From assembly GCF_001456115.1 (NCBI RefSeq), contig NZ_CP013264.1:3118501-3182500 (forward strand): DNA of 64,000 nt, in the 5' to 3' direction. The position numbers and the translations under genes are program-made. Source of the DNA: Sphingobium baderi (GTDB taxonomy: Bacteria; Pseudomonadota; Alphaproteobacteria; Sphingomonadales; Sphingomonadaceae). Below are positions 33,303 through 42,446 of the stretch, piece by piece. Position 1 is the first letter of the stretch, and every line of letters starts with the position of its first letter. Below the pieces are notes generated by a model, which saw only the letters and a program-made list of their open reading frames with translations, made no database searches and had not been told where the DNA came from.

Positions 33303-36300
33303 TCAGGCCGCTTGCGACACCGCTGCGCCTTCGTTGCTCGAAGGCGGCGTCAGGATTGCGCCATCGTCATTCCCCGGCTCGAATTCGCCCTTGGTCGTCG
33401 CCAGATCGGCTTCCAGTTCGGCGAGTTCCCGCAGTTTGTCTTCCAGCAGGGCGGCATCGGGAAAGTCCTGGCCGAGACGCGCCTCGAAGGCTGGAAGGCG
33501 CCGCTCGTTCGCCTTGAGATCGGCCTGCACGGCGGCAAGTTCGGCGTCGAGATTGAGAATGGAGGATTCGAGCCGACCCAACGCCGTGCTCCAGCGCGTC
33601 TTGTCGGATACCTCAAACCCGTTGCGCTCGCCGTGGTGCAGTGCCGCGACAGACGTGCGGATACCGGGTTCGCCATCATCGTCGACGGCCTCGTAGCCTG
33701 CGAGTTCTACATCGATACCGTTGACGGTGCCGAGCGACTGGCGGGCCTGGCCGCCGTGCAGCCGCAATTCGAAGGCTTGCCTCAGGATACGTTCGCCGGG
33801 GGCCTTGCGGTCGGTGATCATCGTGCCGCCGCAATCGAAAAGAACTTGGTCGTGCCGCGGAAGAACCCGGCGTGCGATATCGGCTTCCAGCTTCGCGATC
33901 AGGTTGGAGCTGTCGATGATGGCGTCCGCGGTTCGCTTGATGGTTCTGCGGATATTATACTGATCGTCGATATGCGCGTCGCGCAGGCGTTCGAGCCTTG
34001 CGACCTCGGCATCGAGCCCGGCCTTGCGCATCAGGCGATCATCGCCGGACGCCAACGCCTTGGCCAGTGCGAACTGGTTGACGTTGGAGCCGACATCCTC
34101 GATCCGGCGAATGGAGCGATCGCCCGACATCGCCATGGCGATGAAGCGGGCCTTGCGCTCAAGCATCTGCCAGTTCGTCGCGTCCATCGAGCCGCTGGTG
34201 GCGTAGCCGTAGAGCTCGATCTCGTCGTTCTGGTTGCCCTGGCGCTCGATCCGACCCTCGCGCTGCTCGATATCTGAGGGTATCCAGGGAACGTCGAGGT
34301 GATGCAGGGCTTTGAGGCGCTGCTGCGCGTTGACGCCCGTTCCCATAGTGGGAGTCGAGCCGATGAGAATGCGCTTGCGCCCCTGATTGAGGTCGTTGAA
34401 CAGGCGCTGCTTCGCGCTGTTCTTCTTGTAATGCTGCATGAAGGCGATCTGATCGGCCGGTATGCCCATCTCGATCAGTTGTTCGCGGATCCAGACATAG
34501 GCGGAGAAGCCGCGTGTCTCGATGGCGTTCTCGGTGCCGAGATCGGAGAAGATCATCTGCACCGCCCCGGGCAGCGGATAGGGCCTGCCGGTTTCGGGAT
34601 CGGTGTAGCGATTGTCGCTCGTATCGCGCCAGATACGGTGGACATTCTCGATCAGGAGATTGAGCTTGTTGCCCTCCTCGTTCCCCATCGAGGGATCGAC
34701 GAAGCGGAGATCGATCGCCGAATGCCGCCCGTCGGTGATCACCGAAAGGAGGATATCGTCGCCCTTCTGGGGCCGCCCGCTGCGGTTCTCGATCGCCTTG
34801 ATGCGTCCGGCGAGCACCTTCTGATAGGCTTTGAAGGGCGGCCCGGACTGCGCGACAATGATCTTGCGCTTGCCGCCCTTGATGGTGGGCAGCCGGACAT
34901 ATTGGCGCAGATCGTCCTTCAATACGACATCGGCAACGCTGCGATACATCGCCATCAGGTCGGCGACGTTGACGAACTCGCAGAAGCGCGTGACTGGCTT
35001 GTAGCTGCCGCTCGGCTGAAGTTCGAGTTCGGTGCGGGTGTCACCGAAGTTCGCGGCCCAGGCGTCGAACTCGTGCAGGCCCTTGGCATGCAACTCATCG
35101 GGCTGCATGAAGCGCTGGAGCGTGTACATCTCGCCGAGGGTGTTGGTGATGGGCGTCCCCGACGACAGGATCAGTTCGCGACCGGGATTGATGTCTGCAA
35201 GGTATCGGCTTTTGACGAAGAGGTCCCACGCCCGCTGCGAGCCAACCGGGTCGACGCCCTTGAGGTCACCCAGATTGGTGGCGAAGGTCAGCTTGCGGAA
35301 CTGCTGGGCCTCGTCGACCAGGATCTGGTCGATGCCGATCTCGCCGATATGGACGATGTCGTCCTTGCGGGCCTTCAGATTCTCAAGCCGCCGCTGGAGT
35401 CCCTCCTTCAGCCGCTCGACCCGCTTGCGAGAGACGCGGTCGTCGCTCTGGATGCCCGTAATCAGCACCTCGTAGCTGGCAAGCTGGTCTTCGATCAGCT
35501 GCTTTTCGAACGCTGCCGGCGTGGGGATGAACTTGAACGCATCATGGGTGATGATGATCGCGTCCCAGTTGCCGGTCGCCGCACGGGCCAGGAACCGCCG
35601 CCGCTTCTCCTTGATGAAGTTCGTGTCGTCGGCGACCAGGATGCGCGCGGTGGGATAGAGCATCAGGAACTCGCGCGCGATCTGCGCGAGGCAATGATTG
35701 GGCACGGCGATCATCGGCTTGTTGGCGAGACCGAGACGGCGCTGCTCCATTACCGCAGCGCACAGACTGAAGGTTTTTCCCGCGCCGACGCTATGGGCGA
35801 CATAGGTCGAGCCCGCGGCGACGATCCGCCAGACAACGCGCTTCTGGTGATCGCGTATCTGGATGGTGGTCGACGCGCCGGGGAGCGTCAGATGCTTGCC
35901 GTTGAAGGTCCGGGGAACGAGGTTGTTATAGGCGTCGTTGTAAATCCGGACCAGGCGGTCGGCGCGTTCACTGTCCTGCCACACCCAAGTTTCGAAGGTC
36001 GACTTGATCTTGGCAAGCTTCTCTTTCGCGGCTTCGGTGTCGGTGACATTGAGCTCGCGGCGTTCTGAACCGTCAGCTTCGCGGTGAACGTCGTATATCT
36101 TGGGGATATGGGAATTGAGGGCATCTTCGAGCAGGTCTGCTGCACCGCGGCGCGCCGTGCCCCAGGTCGAAGTGGAACTGACGTGTCCGGCGAACGGGGC
36201 CTTGTCGACGGTCCAGCTCGCAATATCGACGGTATGATAGATGGTAGTCTCGACCTCCATGATCTCCGCTACGAAGGTTTTGATGACATTGGTGGGAATC

Positions 36301-38447
36301 CAGGGGGCGCCGAGCCGCGCGGTGATCTCGCTGGGTTTCAGATCGACCGGCTGGACCGCCTCGAGCGCGGTGGTGACGGCATTGAAGCGGGGATCGGATT
36401 CAGCCTTCTCGCGCGCGAGGGCGAGTTTGGTGCGCACGGGGCCTGAAAGCGCTTCGTCCGCCGTAACCCAGTGGTCGAAATGGGGCGTGGTGCGGATGGG
36501 GTCGAGATAGACGTCGTCGGCAAGGTCGGCGAGGGCCTCGGCCTCGGTGACGCCGAGCAGACCGGCGATGAGTGGGAGATCGACGCGGCCGCGCTCGTGG
36601 AGCGACACCGCCAGCGCATCCTGCGCCGAGTGGATTTCATGGGCGACCGGCGGCTTGACGACACGTTCGGTGAAGATCGCGCCGGGCGTACCGGTATCGC
36701 TCGCCTCGTCATAGGCCTCGATCGACGCGACCAGCCAGACGTCGGGATCGTCGAGGAAGGGCTGGAGGTTCGGGCGGCGCTGATATTCCTTCTCGGCGCC
36801 GGTGTCCGGGTCGGTGCGGATGCTGGTGATGGTCCGGTTGATCGGACCGTACTTCTTCGTGAACTGCCTGTAATGCGTGAGCAGCCTCTCCTGGGACGCC
36901 GCATAGGGCTGGTCGTTCAGCTGCGCCCGCAGGATCGCGCGGACCGCATCGCGGATCGGGATCAGCGCCTTGATGATACTCGCGTGTTTGGCGAACAGGC
37001 CCGTGGTGCCCCGCCCCGATTTGACGTCAACCGCGGTGGGCATGCCGTCGACGACCTGGTGCAGGACACCGCCGGAAACGAGATAACTGCCTTCCTTGAA
37101 TTCGGCCTCGTCGGCGGCGGTGCCGATTTCAACGTTGAGGGAAACATCGACCCGGTCACGCAGCGATGTCGTGCGATGAACGGGGCGGCAGGTGCCTTCA
37201 TATCGGGACGCGATTCCCGACAGGGCGGTGGTGAGAGCCTGCCCAAGGTCGACGCCCGGCTCGGCGGCGCAGTGATAGTCCATGCCGAACTGGCCGCTCT
37301 TCCATTCATGGCGCCCGAGCACATGACCGGGATTGTCCAGGAAATAGCGGTTGATGCGCAGCGGCCCCTCGCCCTCGTCGCTGTCGGGAACATCGGCCAG
37401 ATCGATCCAGTTGTGGCCGGGCCGGAGGAGATCAGGCTCGCGCTTACGGACGAGCAGGATATCGACGACGACGTCCGTGCCAGCTTCCTGCCGCATGGCC
37501 CGGCCCGGAAGACGCACGGCGCCGAGGAAATCGGCGATGCCGTCGATATGGCTGCGGGCCTTGGGATCGCTCTTGTCGAGCGAATAGCGTGAGGTCACGA
37601 ACAGGGCGACGCCGCCGGGCCGAAGGTGCTCCAGCGATTTCGCGATGAAGAAATCGTGGAGCGAAAGCCCAAGCCGGCCTAGGCTGGTCTTGTTCTGAAT
37701 GCTGAGGTTCGAGAACGGAGGATTGCCGATGGCGAGGTCGAAGTCGCGCGGCAGCGACGCCTTGTCGAAATCGATGCAGCGGATGATCTGACCCGGATAG
37801 AGCGCGTTCGCGACGCGGGCGGTGACGGGATCATTCTCGATGCCGACGAACAGCGTGTCGCTCGCCAGCCAGTCGGGCCGCAGACCCATGAAGAGGCCGC
37901 TGCCGCATCCCGGCTCAAGAACCTGTCCGCCAGTGAAACCGAGGATGCGGGCGGCATCCCACATGGCGCGGATAATATATTCGGGCGTATAATGGGCATA
38001 TTGCGTCGCGCGCTTGAGCGACTGGAGTTCGGCATCGGTCGTCTCCGCGGCAAGGCCCTGCCCCAGTTCCTCCCAGCCATCGCGGAATGTGCCCGCGCGA
38101 TCGGCGAAGATGTTGTTCGCAAGCTCGGAGGCGCCGAAGCCGATGAACTTCGCGATCGCTTCCTGCTCGGCCGGCGTCGCCCCTCGTTCTTCGCGGTCCA
38201 GGAGGTTCAGCAGCCTGATCGCCTCGACATTGTCCTGCGCGCGGACCTTCCATGACGACGCCAGCATCCGCCCGGCGGCGAAGGAGAAATCGCTGGGGGC
38301 AAGCACCTCCGACGGCGCCAGCGAGAAGAGCGTAGGTTCGCAAACCTGGGAGACGCCCGCTGCATCGGGCGCCGGATCGGGAGGCCTGACCGGCTGGTCG
38401 AAATCGAGGCATAGCTGGAGAGCCAGCGCGGATGCACTGTTTCGCAT
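33303..38447 (-). CDS. DarB-like fused DNA methyltransferase and helicase
   Basis: 1714 residues from the ATG at 38447. The N-terminal part is a class I N6-adenine methyltransferase: LEPGCGSGLF at 177-186 (SAM loop) and GNPPF at 241-245 (catalytic NPPF). A superfamily 2 helicase follows: VGAGKTFS near residue 885, VDEAQQFRKL near 1044 and QREGRIERQGNQ near 1400. The last 250 residues are coiled-coil-like. The design matches the anti-restriction DarB protein of phage P1 and its plasmid/ICE relatives. It may protect incoming DNA from host restriction; this role is inferred from the family and not from nearby genes. Confidence 0.82.
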   Translation of the reverse strand: MRNSASALALQLCLDFDQPVRPPDPAPDAAGVSQVCEPTLFSLAPSEVLAPSDFSFAAGRMLASSWKVRAQDNVEAIRLLNLLDREERGATPAEQEAIAKFIGFGASELANNIFADRAGTFRDGWEELGQGLAAETTDAELQSLKRATQYAHYTPEYIIRAMWDAARILGFTGGQVLEPGCGSGLFMGLRPDWLASDTLFVGIENDPVTARVANALYPGQIIRCIDFDKASLPRDFDLAIGNPPFSNLSIQNKTSLGRLGLSLHDFFIAKSLEHLRPGGVALFVTSRYSLDKSDPKARSHIDGIADFLGAVRLPGRAMRQEAGTDVVVDILLVRKREPDLLRPGHNWIDLADVPDSDEGEGPLRINRYFLDNPGHVLGRHEWKSGQFGMDYHCAAEPGVDLGQALTTALSGIASRYEGTCRPVHRTTSLRDRVDVSLNVEIGTAADEAEFKEGSYLVSGGVLHQVVDGMPTAVDVKSGRGTTGLFAKHASIIKALIPIRDAVRAILRAQLNDQPYAASQERLLTHYRQFTKKYGPINRTITSIRTDPDTGAEKEYQRRPNLQPFLDDPDVWLVASIEAYDEASDTGTPGAIFTERVVKPPVAHEIHSAQDALAVSLHERGRVDLPLIAGLLGVTEAEALADLADDVYLDPIRTTPHFDHWVTADEALSGPVRTKLALAREKAESDPRFNAVTTALEAVQPVDLKPSEITARLGAPWIPTNVIKTFVAEIMEVETTIYHTVDIASWTVDKAPFAGHVSSTSTWGTARRGAADLLEDALNSHIPKIYDVHREADGSERRELNVTDTEAAKEKLAKIKSTFETWVWQDSERADRLVRIYNDAYNNLVPRTFNGKHLTLPGASTTIQIRDHQKRVVWRIVAAGSTYVAHSVGAGKTFSLCAAVMEQRRLGLANKPMIAVPNHCLAQIAREFLMLYPTARILVADDTNFIKEKRRRFLARAATGNWDAIIITHDAFKFIPTPAAFEKQLIEDQLASYEVLITGIQSDDRVSRKRVERLKEGLQRRLENLKARKDDIVHIGEIGIDQILVDEAQQFRKLTFATNLGDLKGVDPVGSQRAWDLFVKSRYLADINPGRELILSSGTPITNTLGEMYTLQRFMQPDELHAKGLHEFDAWAANFGDTRTELELQPSGSYKPVTRFCEFVNVADLMAMYRSVADVVLKDDLRQYVRLPTIKGGKRKIIVAQSGPPFKAYQKVLAGRIKAIENRSGRPQKGDDILLSVITDGRHSAIDLRFVDPSMGNEEGNKLNLLIENVHRIWRDTSDNRYTDPETGRPYPLPGAVQMIFSDLGTENAIETRGFSAYVWIREQLIEMGIPADQIAFMQHYKKNSAKQRLFNDLNQGRKRILIGSTPTMGTGVNAQQRLKALHHLDVPWIPSDIEQREGRIERQGNQNDEIELYGYATSGSMDATNWQMLERKARFIAMAMSGDRSIRRIEDVGSNVNQFALAKALASGDDRLMRKAGLDAEVARLERLRDAHIDDQYNIRRTIKRTADAIIDSSNLIAKLEADIARRVLPRHDQVLFDCGGTMITDRKAPGERILRQAFELRLHGGQARQSLGTVNGIDVELAGYEAVDDDGEPGIRTSVAALHHGERNGFEVSDKTRWSTALGRLESSILNLDAELAAVQADLKANERRLPAFEARLGQDFPDAALLEDKLRELAELEADLATTKGEFEPGNDDGAILTPPSSNEGAAVSQAA

Positions 38448-38567
38448 GGAATGCTTCCTTTTTGGTGGGTTCGCGGGCGCGGCGCTGCGGCCCACAAGCG
38501 TCTCAGGCTGGTCGAAGATCAGGGCGCGACGTGAGGCCCTGGGTTGAGCATCGTCTCAGGCGTCAGG

Positions 38568-39806
38568 TCAGCCGAGGCGAAGCGAAGCTGCATATTGGCG
38601 CAGCAGGTCGGCCATCGCGGTTCGCGCATGCGCCTTGTTGCCGATCACGATCTCGGGCTGGAGCTCGCGGCCCAGCGGCGTGCGGTAACCGAGTGCCGGC
38701 CCACCGCTTGCATCCTCGACGACGATGCGATGCCCGCGAGGCCGCGCCGGGCCAGCATAGCGCGCGGTGAAATCCCCGAGACGGCCCGACAGCCCGGCGG
38801 CCATCTTGCTCCAACGGATATGGCCGCCGGCAAACTGGTCGCCGGGCGCGCGGCCACGAGCCAGCCAGAGACGGAACTGCGCGCGCTGCTGGAGCACCGA
38901 ATTGCGCGTGCGCTCCATCGTTCGCGCAAGCGGCAGGATATCGGCGTCGGCGTCCAGTCGGGACATCTCGGCGTCGTCGGCAACGACAAGGATGTCGGTA
39001 TAGTCGCCTTGGCGCAGCGTATGGCGAAGCGCAGTTTGATCGCCAGGCGTTGCTCCGTTTGTCGTCGAGATGGATCTCAACCCTGAGTCAGCGCCGAGCA
39101 GATAAAGCCCTGCGGTTTCATGTCCGGGCCGTTCCCGCAGCATCGCGTGGATGCCAATCACGCCCGTCGCGCTTTCCAAAGCGCCGAGCACCAGCAAGCG
39201 CCTGTGCCAGGATACGGGTGCGGGAATGTCCGTGGGAGCTGGCCATTGGCTGGGAAGCGGCCGGGCGATGCGCGGTTCTTCCATTCGATCGGGCTCTGAC
39301 GGCGCTGCCAGAAAGGATCGCCGGGCGACATCGAAGATGTCATCGGGCCTGCCGCCGCCATCCAGAAATCCACGATCGTAGCCAAGCCGGCGGACATCCG
39401 GCTCTCCCCGGCGAGACGGCGACGGTGGTCTGGATTCCCATCCCGCCCGGGCTGCATAGAGTCCGTCGGCGTAGGCAACGGCAGCATCCCAGCCATAGCC
39501 ATGGACGTCACGGCCGTGGAGGATCGCGGGGTTTCGGCTGTCGCTGCTGCCCTGCGCGATCTGGCGCTCGATGCAGGCAAAGTTCGCGGCCACGCGCTGG
39601 CGCTCGGTTTCCTGGGCGATCGCCTCGTTGAGGGGACGAAGCGCCTGAACGCGCTCGCGGGAACGCGCCATGCGGGCGTCGAGGGGCGCATCGTTCGGCA
39701 GGTCGGGGAAGCGGCGCCAGGCATCGGCCAGCGCATGGGCGTGATGGGCTGGACGGCCGCGTGCCATCCAGCATCCCGCATCGGCGGGATCGAACTTATC
39801 GGTCAT
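38568..39806 (-). CDS. Hypothetical protein
   Basis: 412 residues. Residues 1-130 are charged and helical with many Arg (MARSRERVQALRPLNEAIAQ); residues about 195-390 look alpha/beta, with WHRRLLVLGALESATGVIG and TDILVVADDAEMSRLDAD. No family is recognised. It lies about 120 bases upstream of the methyltransferase-helicase gene in the same direction, suggesting a functional link without saying what it is. Confidence 0.6.
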   Translation of the reverse strand: MTDKFDPADAGCWMARGRPAHHAHALADAWRRFPDLPNDAPLDARMARSRERVQALRPLNEAIAQETERQRVAANFACIERQIAQGSSDSRNPAILHGRDVHGYGWDAAVAYADGLYAARAGWESRPPSPSRRGEPDVRRLGYDRGFLDGGGRPDDIFDVARRSFLAAPSEPDRMEEPRIARPLPSQWPAPTDIPAPVSWHRRLLVLGALESATGVIGIHAMLRERPGHETAGLYLLGADSGLRSISTTNGATPGDQTALRHTLRQGDYTDILVVADDAEMSRLDADADILPLARTMERTRNSVLQQRAQFRLWLARGRAPGDQFAGGHIRWSKMAAGLSGRLGDFTARYAGPARPRGHRIVVEDASGGPALGYRTPLGRELQPEIVIGNKAHARTAMADLLRQYAASLRLG

Positions 39807-39827
39807 GACGATCTCCAGCCTGAAGTG

Positions 39828-40307
39828 TCAGCAGCTGGCGAGGAGCAGGTCGAGCGCGCGCGCGAACACCTCATCGCCGGCGTCATTGACGATGACCGCG
39901 GTGGGATTGGTGGCGCGCACGGCGCGGGTGACGATCGCAAGTGGCCGCTTGCGCAGCGGATACTGCAGGATCTCATCACTCTCGATCGTGACGAGATTAG
40001 TGCGGAGCAGCCGCTTCAGGCGACGGCCTTCGACAGCGCGAAGGAGGAGATCGCTCACCTCAATCTCGAGATCATGGTCGCAGCCGAGATTCTCATCCAG
40101 GTAGCGCACCGGTCGGTTGGCCTTGAGCCAGGCATCGACCTCGGCCACGGTCCACCGACCGACCTGATGATAGAAGTCCGCGCCGCCCGTTCCCTGGTTT
40201 CGGGCATGAAAGGCAAGTTCGCCGTCGATCCAGACTTCTGCCGAGAAAGCCGAAGTTTCCTGCGATAGCGCGGCGCTGTAGGAGATGCGCCGTAGTTCGA
40301 TTTGCAT
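39828..40307 (-). CDS. Hypothetical protein
   Basis: 159 residues (MQIELRRISYSAALSQETSA). A beta-rich N-terminal part is followed by an acidic segment (NLGCDHDLEIEVSDLLLR) and a helical end. GGAG precedes the start, and the gene is 21 bases upstream of the 412-residue gene. No family is recognised. It belongs to the small-gene group between the PRTRC cassette and the methyltransferase-helicase. Confidence 0.6.
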   Translation of the reverse strand: MQIELRRISYSAALSQETSAFSAEVWIDGELAFHARNQGTGGADFYHQVGRWTVAEVDAWLKANRPVRYLDENLGCDHDLEIEVSDLLLRAVEGRRLKRLLRTNLVTIESDEILQYPLRKRPLAIVTRAVRATNPTAVIVNDAGDEVFARALDLLLASC

Positions 40308-40367
40308 GGGGGTTCTCCAGACTGCTCCATCATGCGGAGCACCCTTCCCCGTTCCCTCTCCCCCTCC

Positions 40368-40652
40368 TCAGGCGCAGCCCGGACTGTCGCCCGCGCCGCA
40401 AGGCCGGTATTCGGCATCGTAGGAGCGACTCTTTTCGAATTCGGGATCGTTGGTTTCATCGACCAGATAGCCGGTGACCTCTTCGGCCGGCTCCGCCTCC
40501 AGCACGCCAGCGGCGTTCGGAAGGAGACGAACAGGGAAAATCCCGCGTTCGACGATCGCGTCAGCCTGTCTCATGGCGTCCGCATGATCATCGGCGGTCA
40601 CCGCGACCTTGACCCTGATCGTCGTATAGACATGGACATGGAACTCTCTCAT
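40368..40652 (-). CDS. Small hypothetical protein
   Basis: 94 residues. A beta-alpha-beta start (MREFHVHVYTTIRVKVAVTA, then HADAMRQADAIVE) suggests a ferredoxin-like or ACT-like fold, followed by an acidic tail. The start overlaps the upstream stop by 4 bases. No family is recognised. Confidence 0.6.
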   Translation of the reverse strand: MREFHVHVYTTIRVKVAVTADDHADAMRQADAIVERGIFPVRLLPNAAGVLEAEPAEEVTGYLVDETNDPEFEKSRSYDAEYRPCGAGDSPGCA

Positions 40653-40924
40653 GCCGGGAGTTCCGACCAGCCACCGGCGGCACTGATCCAGACCATGCCG
40701 AGCGCGCGGAGCGGCATTTCCATGCGATCACTGGTCTCGGAGAGGGGGTCGCGCACGAAAACGCTGCCACGGTCGTTGGCACGCTGCGGGGCGCGCCCGC
40801 CGAGTATCATCAAGTCGCCGCCCCCGCCCGGCATGGGAATGATATCGCCCGGCCTCACCTTGGCGGCCAGCAAGGTGCAAATCGTGTAATGAAGGGTCCA
40901 TCCATTTTCGGAAATGGAAGCCAT
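40649..40924 (-). CDS. Small hypothetical protein
   Basis: 91 residues containing a proline/glycine-rich loop (RPGDIIPMPGGGGDLMIL) in a beta-rich protein. AAGGAGAACG precedes the ATG at 40924. Its stop overlaps the next start by 4 bases (ATGA). No family is recognised. It is the first gene after the PRTRC ThiF gene, 114 bases downstream of it. Confidence 0.6.
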   Translation of the reverse strand: MASISENGWTLHYTICTLLAAKVRPGDIIPMPGGGGDLMILGGRAPQRANDRGSVFVRDPLSETSDRMEMPLRALGMVWISAAGGWSELPA

Positions 40925-41038
40925 ACACGTTCTCCTTTGGTTGGAATTTTGGTGGCACGATTCTCCTGCCGCTCCGCCGAACTGGCGTGTGGTTTCGGCC
41001 GGCTCCGGACCGGCTTGGACGGGGTGATGCGGATAGGT

Positions 41039-41797
41039 TCAGTCGCCGCGCGGCAACGGGATCGGGACGGCCTGACCGCTCGCGAGATTCATAAACGCGC
41101 CCGCGTGACCGATGGAGCCGCGTCCGAGGAGGTCGAACAGGAGCGCCAGAGCATGGCTCGCGACGACACGGTTGACGAACAGCGATTGACGCTCGAGCGC
41201 CTCGGCAACCGAGCAGGATGGTGCATCATCGTCGGGCAGGTTTTCGTCGGCGAGTTCAGGAAAATATTCGAGCACGGTCGGCAGGCGACGGCGGCGCTTG
41301 TCGGAACGGGCCTCCGGGGAGCCGATGAGATATTGCCCGTCACTCGCGCGATTGCCGAGATCCATCCAATAGGCGGGAACGGTCCTGCACTCGGCGAGCG
41401 CCGCGCCGATCGCACGGCGGGCCGATGCCGTGTCAACGCAGGTGATGACGATGTCGGCGCCTTCTAGACCAATGGCTTCAGGGGCGCGGCCGTGAACCGC
41501 CTGCCAGGTCAGGCCATGTGCGAGGTTGATCCGTTCGGTGAGCGTGCGGACCTTGGAATTGCCGACGTCGCCCTGATAATATGGCTGCCTGCCAAGATTG
41601 GCTTCGGTCACGATATCATTGTCGACCACAGCAACGTGGAGCGATCGTGAGGAGATCGCACGCAGCGCGGTATCGAGCGAGGCGAGTCCCATCAGCATCT
41701 GCCCGCCATTTCCGCCGCATCCGACCAGCAGGACGTTGATCGTGCGATTGTCGAACCCGGCGGGCAGATAGTGGCGATCCGTAGGATCAGTCGGCAT
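41039..41797 (-). CDS. PRTRC-system ThiF-family protein (E1-like adenylating enzyme)
   Basis: 252 residues from the ATG at 41797; GGAGA lies upstream and the start overlaps the PRTRC-A stop by 11 bases. It has the E1/ThiF/MoeB Rossmann fold: VLLVGCGGNGG at 22-32 for ATP, VVDNDIV with NLGRQ (Asn67, Arg70, Gln71) and ITCVDTASARR. Cys195 in PSCSVAEAL may be the acceptor cysteine. E1-like enzymes adenylate the C-terminal glycine of ubiquitin-like proteins. It is the last gene of the canonical PRTRC order. Confidence 0.9.
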   Translation of the reverse strand: MPTDPTDRHYLPAGFDNRTINVLLVGCGGNGGQMLMGLASLDTALRAISSRSLHVAVVDNDIVTEANLGRQPYYQGDVGNSKVRTLTERINLAHGLTWQAVHGRAPEAIGLEGADIVITCVDTASARRAIGAALAECRTVPAYWMDLGNRASDGQYLIGSPEARSDKRRRRLPTVLEYFPELADENLPDDDAPSCSVAEALERQSLFVNRVVASHALALLFDLLGRGSIGHAGAFMNLASGQAVPIPLPRGD

Positions 41798-42446
41798 GGC
41801 GGTCTCCTGAAAACGGGCTCCGCGGCAGCGGCATGAACATGCCGTCGGCGCAAAGACGCGCGACCATCGCCAGGCCACTGGGATCGTCGAGCCGTCCGAC
41901 CACAATCGCTATCTTCGTCGCATGAGCATCGTCGGCATCGTCGGTGGCACTGAAGAAGGCGGGACCGGTCCCATGGCTGTGAAGGTCGCAGACGACATGC
42001 CAATCGGGTTGCGGGACCGGCGTGCGGTAGACGAGGCGCGAGGGCGTGGCGTCGTCGATGGCCGGAAAGTCCACTGCGAATTCGTGGGTCGCTTCGTTCC
42101 ATAGGACGAACGCCGCGGCTTCATTGGGCAACGCCGCGCGGAAATGATCGAGAATATGAGCGAGATGCTCGCCCGGAATGAGGCCGCAACGCAGCTCAGC
42201 GCGGCAAGCGCCCGTGCTGCCGTAGGGCACATGCAAGGCAAGAGGCGTCGTGATCGGGAAATCGAGTTCCAGCCAGGCCCGGCGCAGGACGAGCATGACG
42301 CCGTCTATCCCGATCGCAAGGCCGCGCCCGGCGCGGGCGGCGCGCAGCCTATCGAGGGCGGGCGAGCGTCCTTGCGGTGGGACCGGATAGCATGGCACGG
42401 CGGCAAGGACCGCGGCCGCGGTCGGGTCGTCAGCCAGCACGGTCAT
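41787..42446 (-). CDS. PRTRC-system protein A (JAMM/MPN protease-like)
   Basis: 219 residues. It contains DLHSHGTGPAFFSATDD, which fits the JAMM metalloprotease motif HxHx7SxxD exactly: His156, His158, Ser166 and Asp169. Glu118 in WNEATHEF may be the upstream acidic residue. JAMM enzymes remove ubiquitin-like proteins from targets or mature them. The start overlaps the PRTRC-B stop by 4 bases. Many PRTRC-A relatives are annotated only by name; here the catalytic residues are present. Confidence 0.9.
   Translation of the reverse strand: MTVLADDPTAAAVLAAVPCYPVPPQGRSPALDRLRAARAGRGLAIGIDGVMLVLRRAWLELDFPITTPLALHVPYGSTGACRAELRCGLIPGEHLAHILDHFRAALPNEAAAFVLWNEATHEFAVDFPAIDDATPSRLVYRTPVPQPDWHVVCDLHSHGTGPAFFSATDDADDAHATKIAIVVGRLDDPSGLAMVARLCADGMFMPLPRSPFSGDRHAD

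Noticed and set aside
34299..36068. Plus-strand frame of 589 codons inside the methyltransferase-helicase gene
   Set aside because: It is antisense to a gene with complete helicase motifs, without its own start signal or motif.
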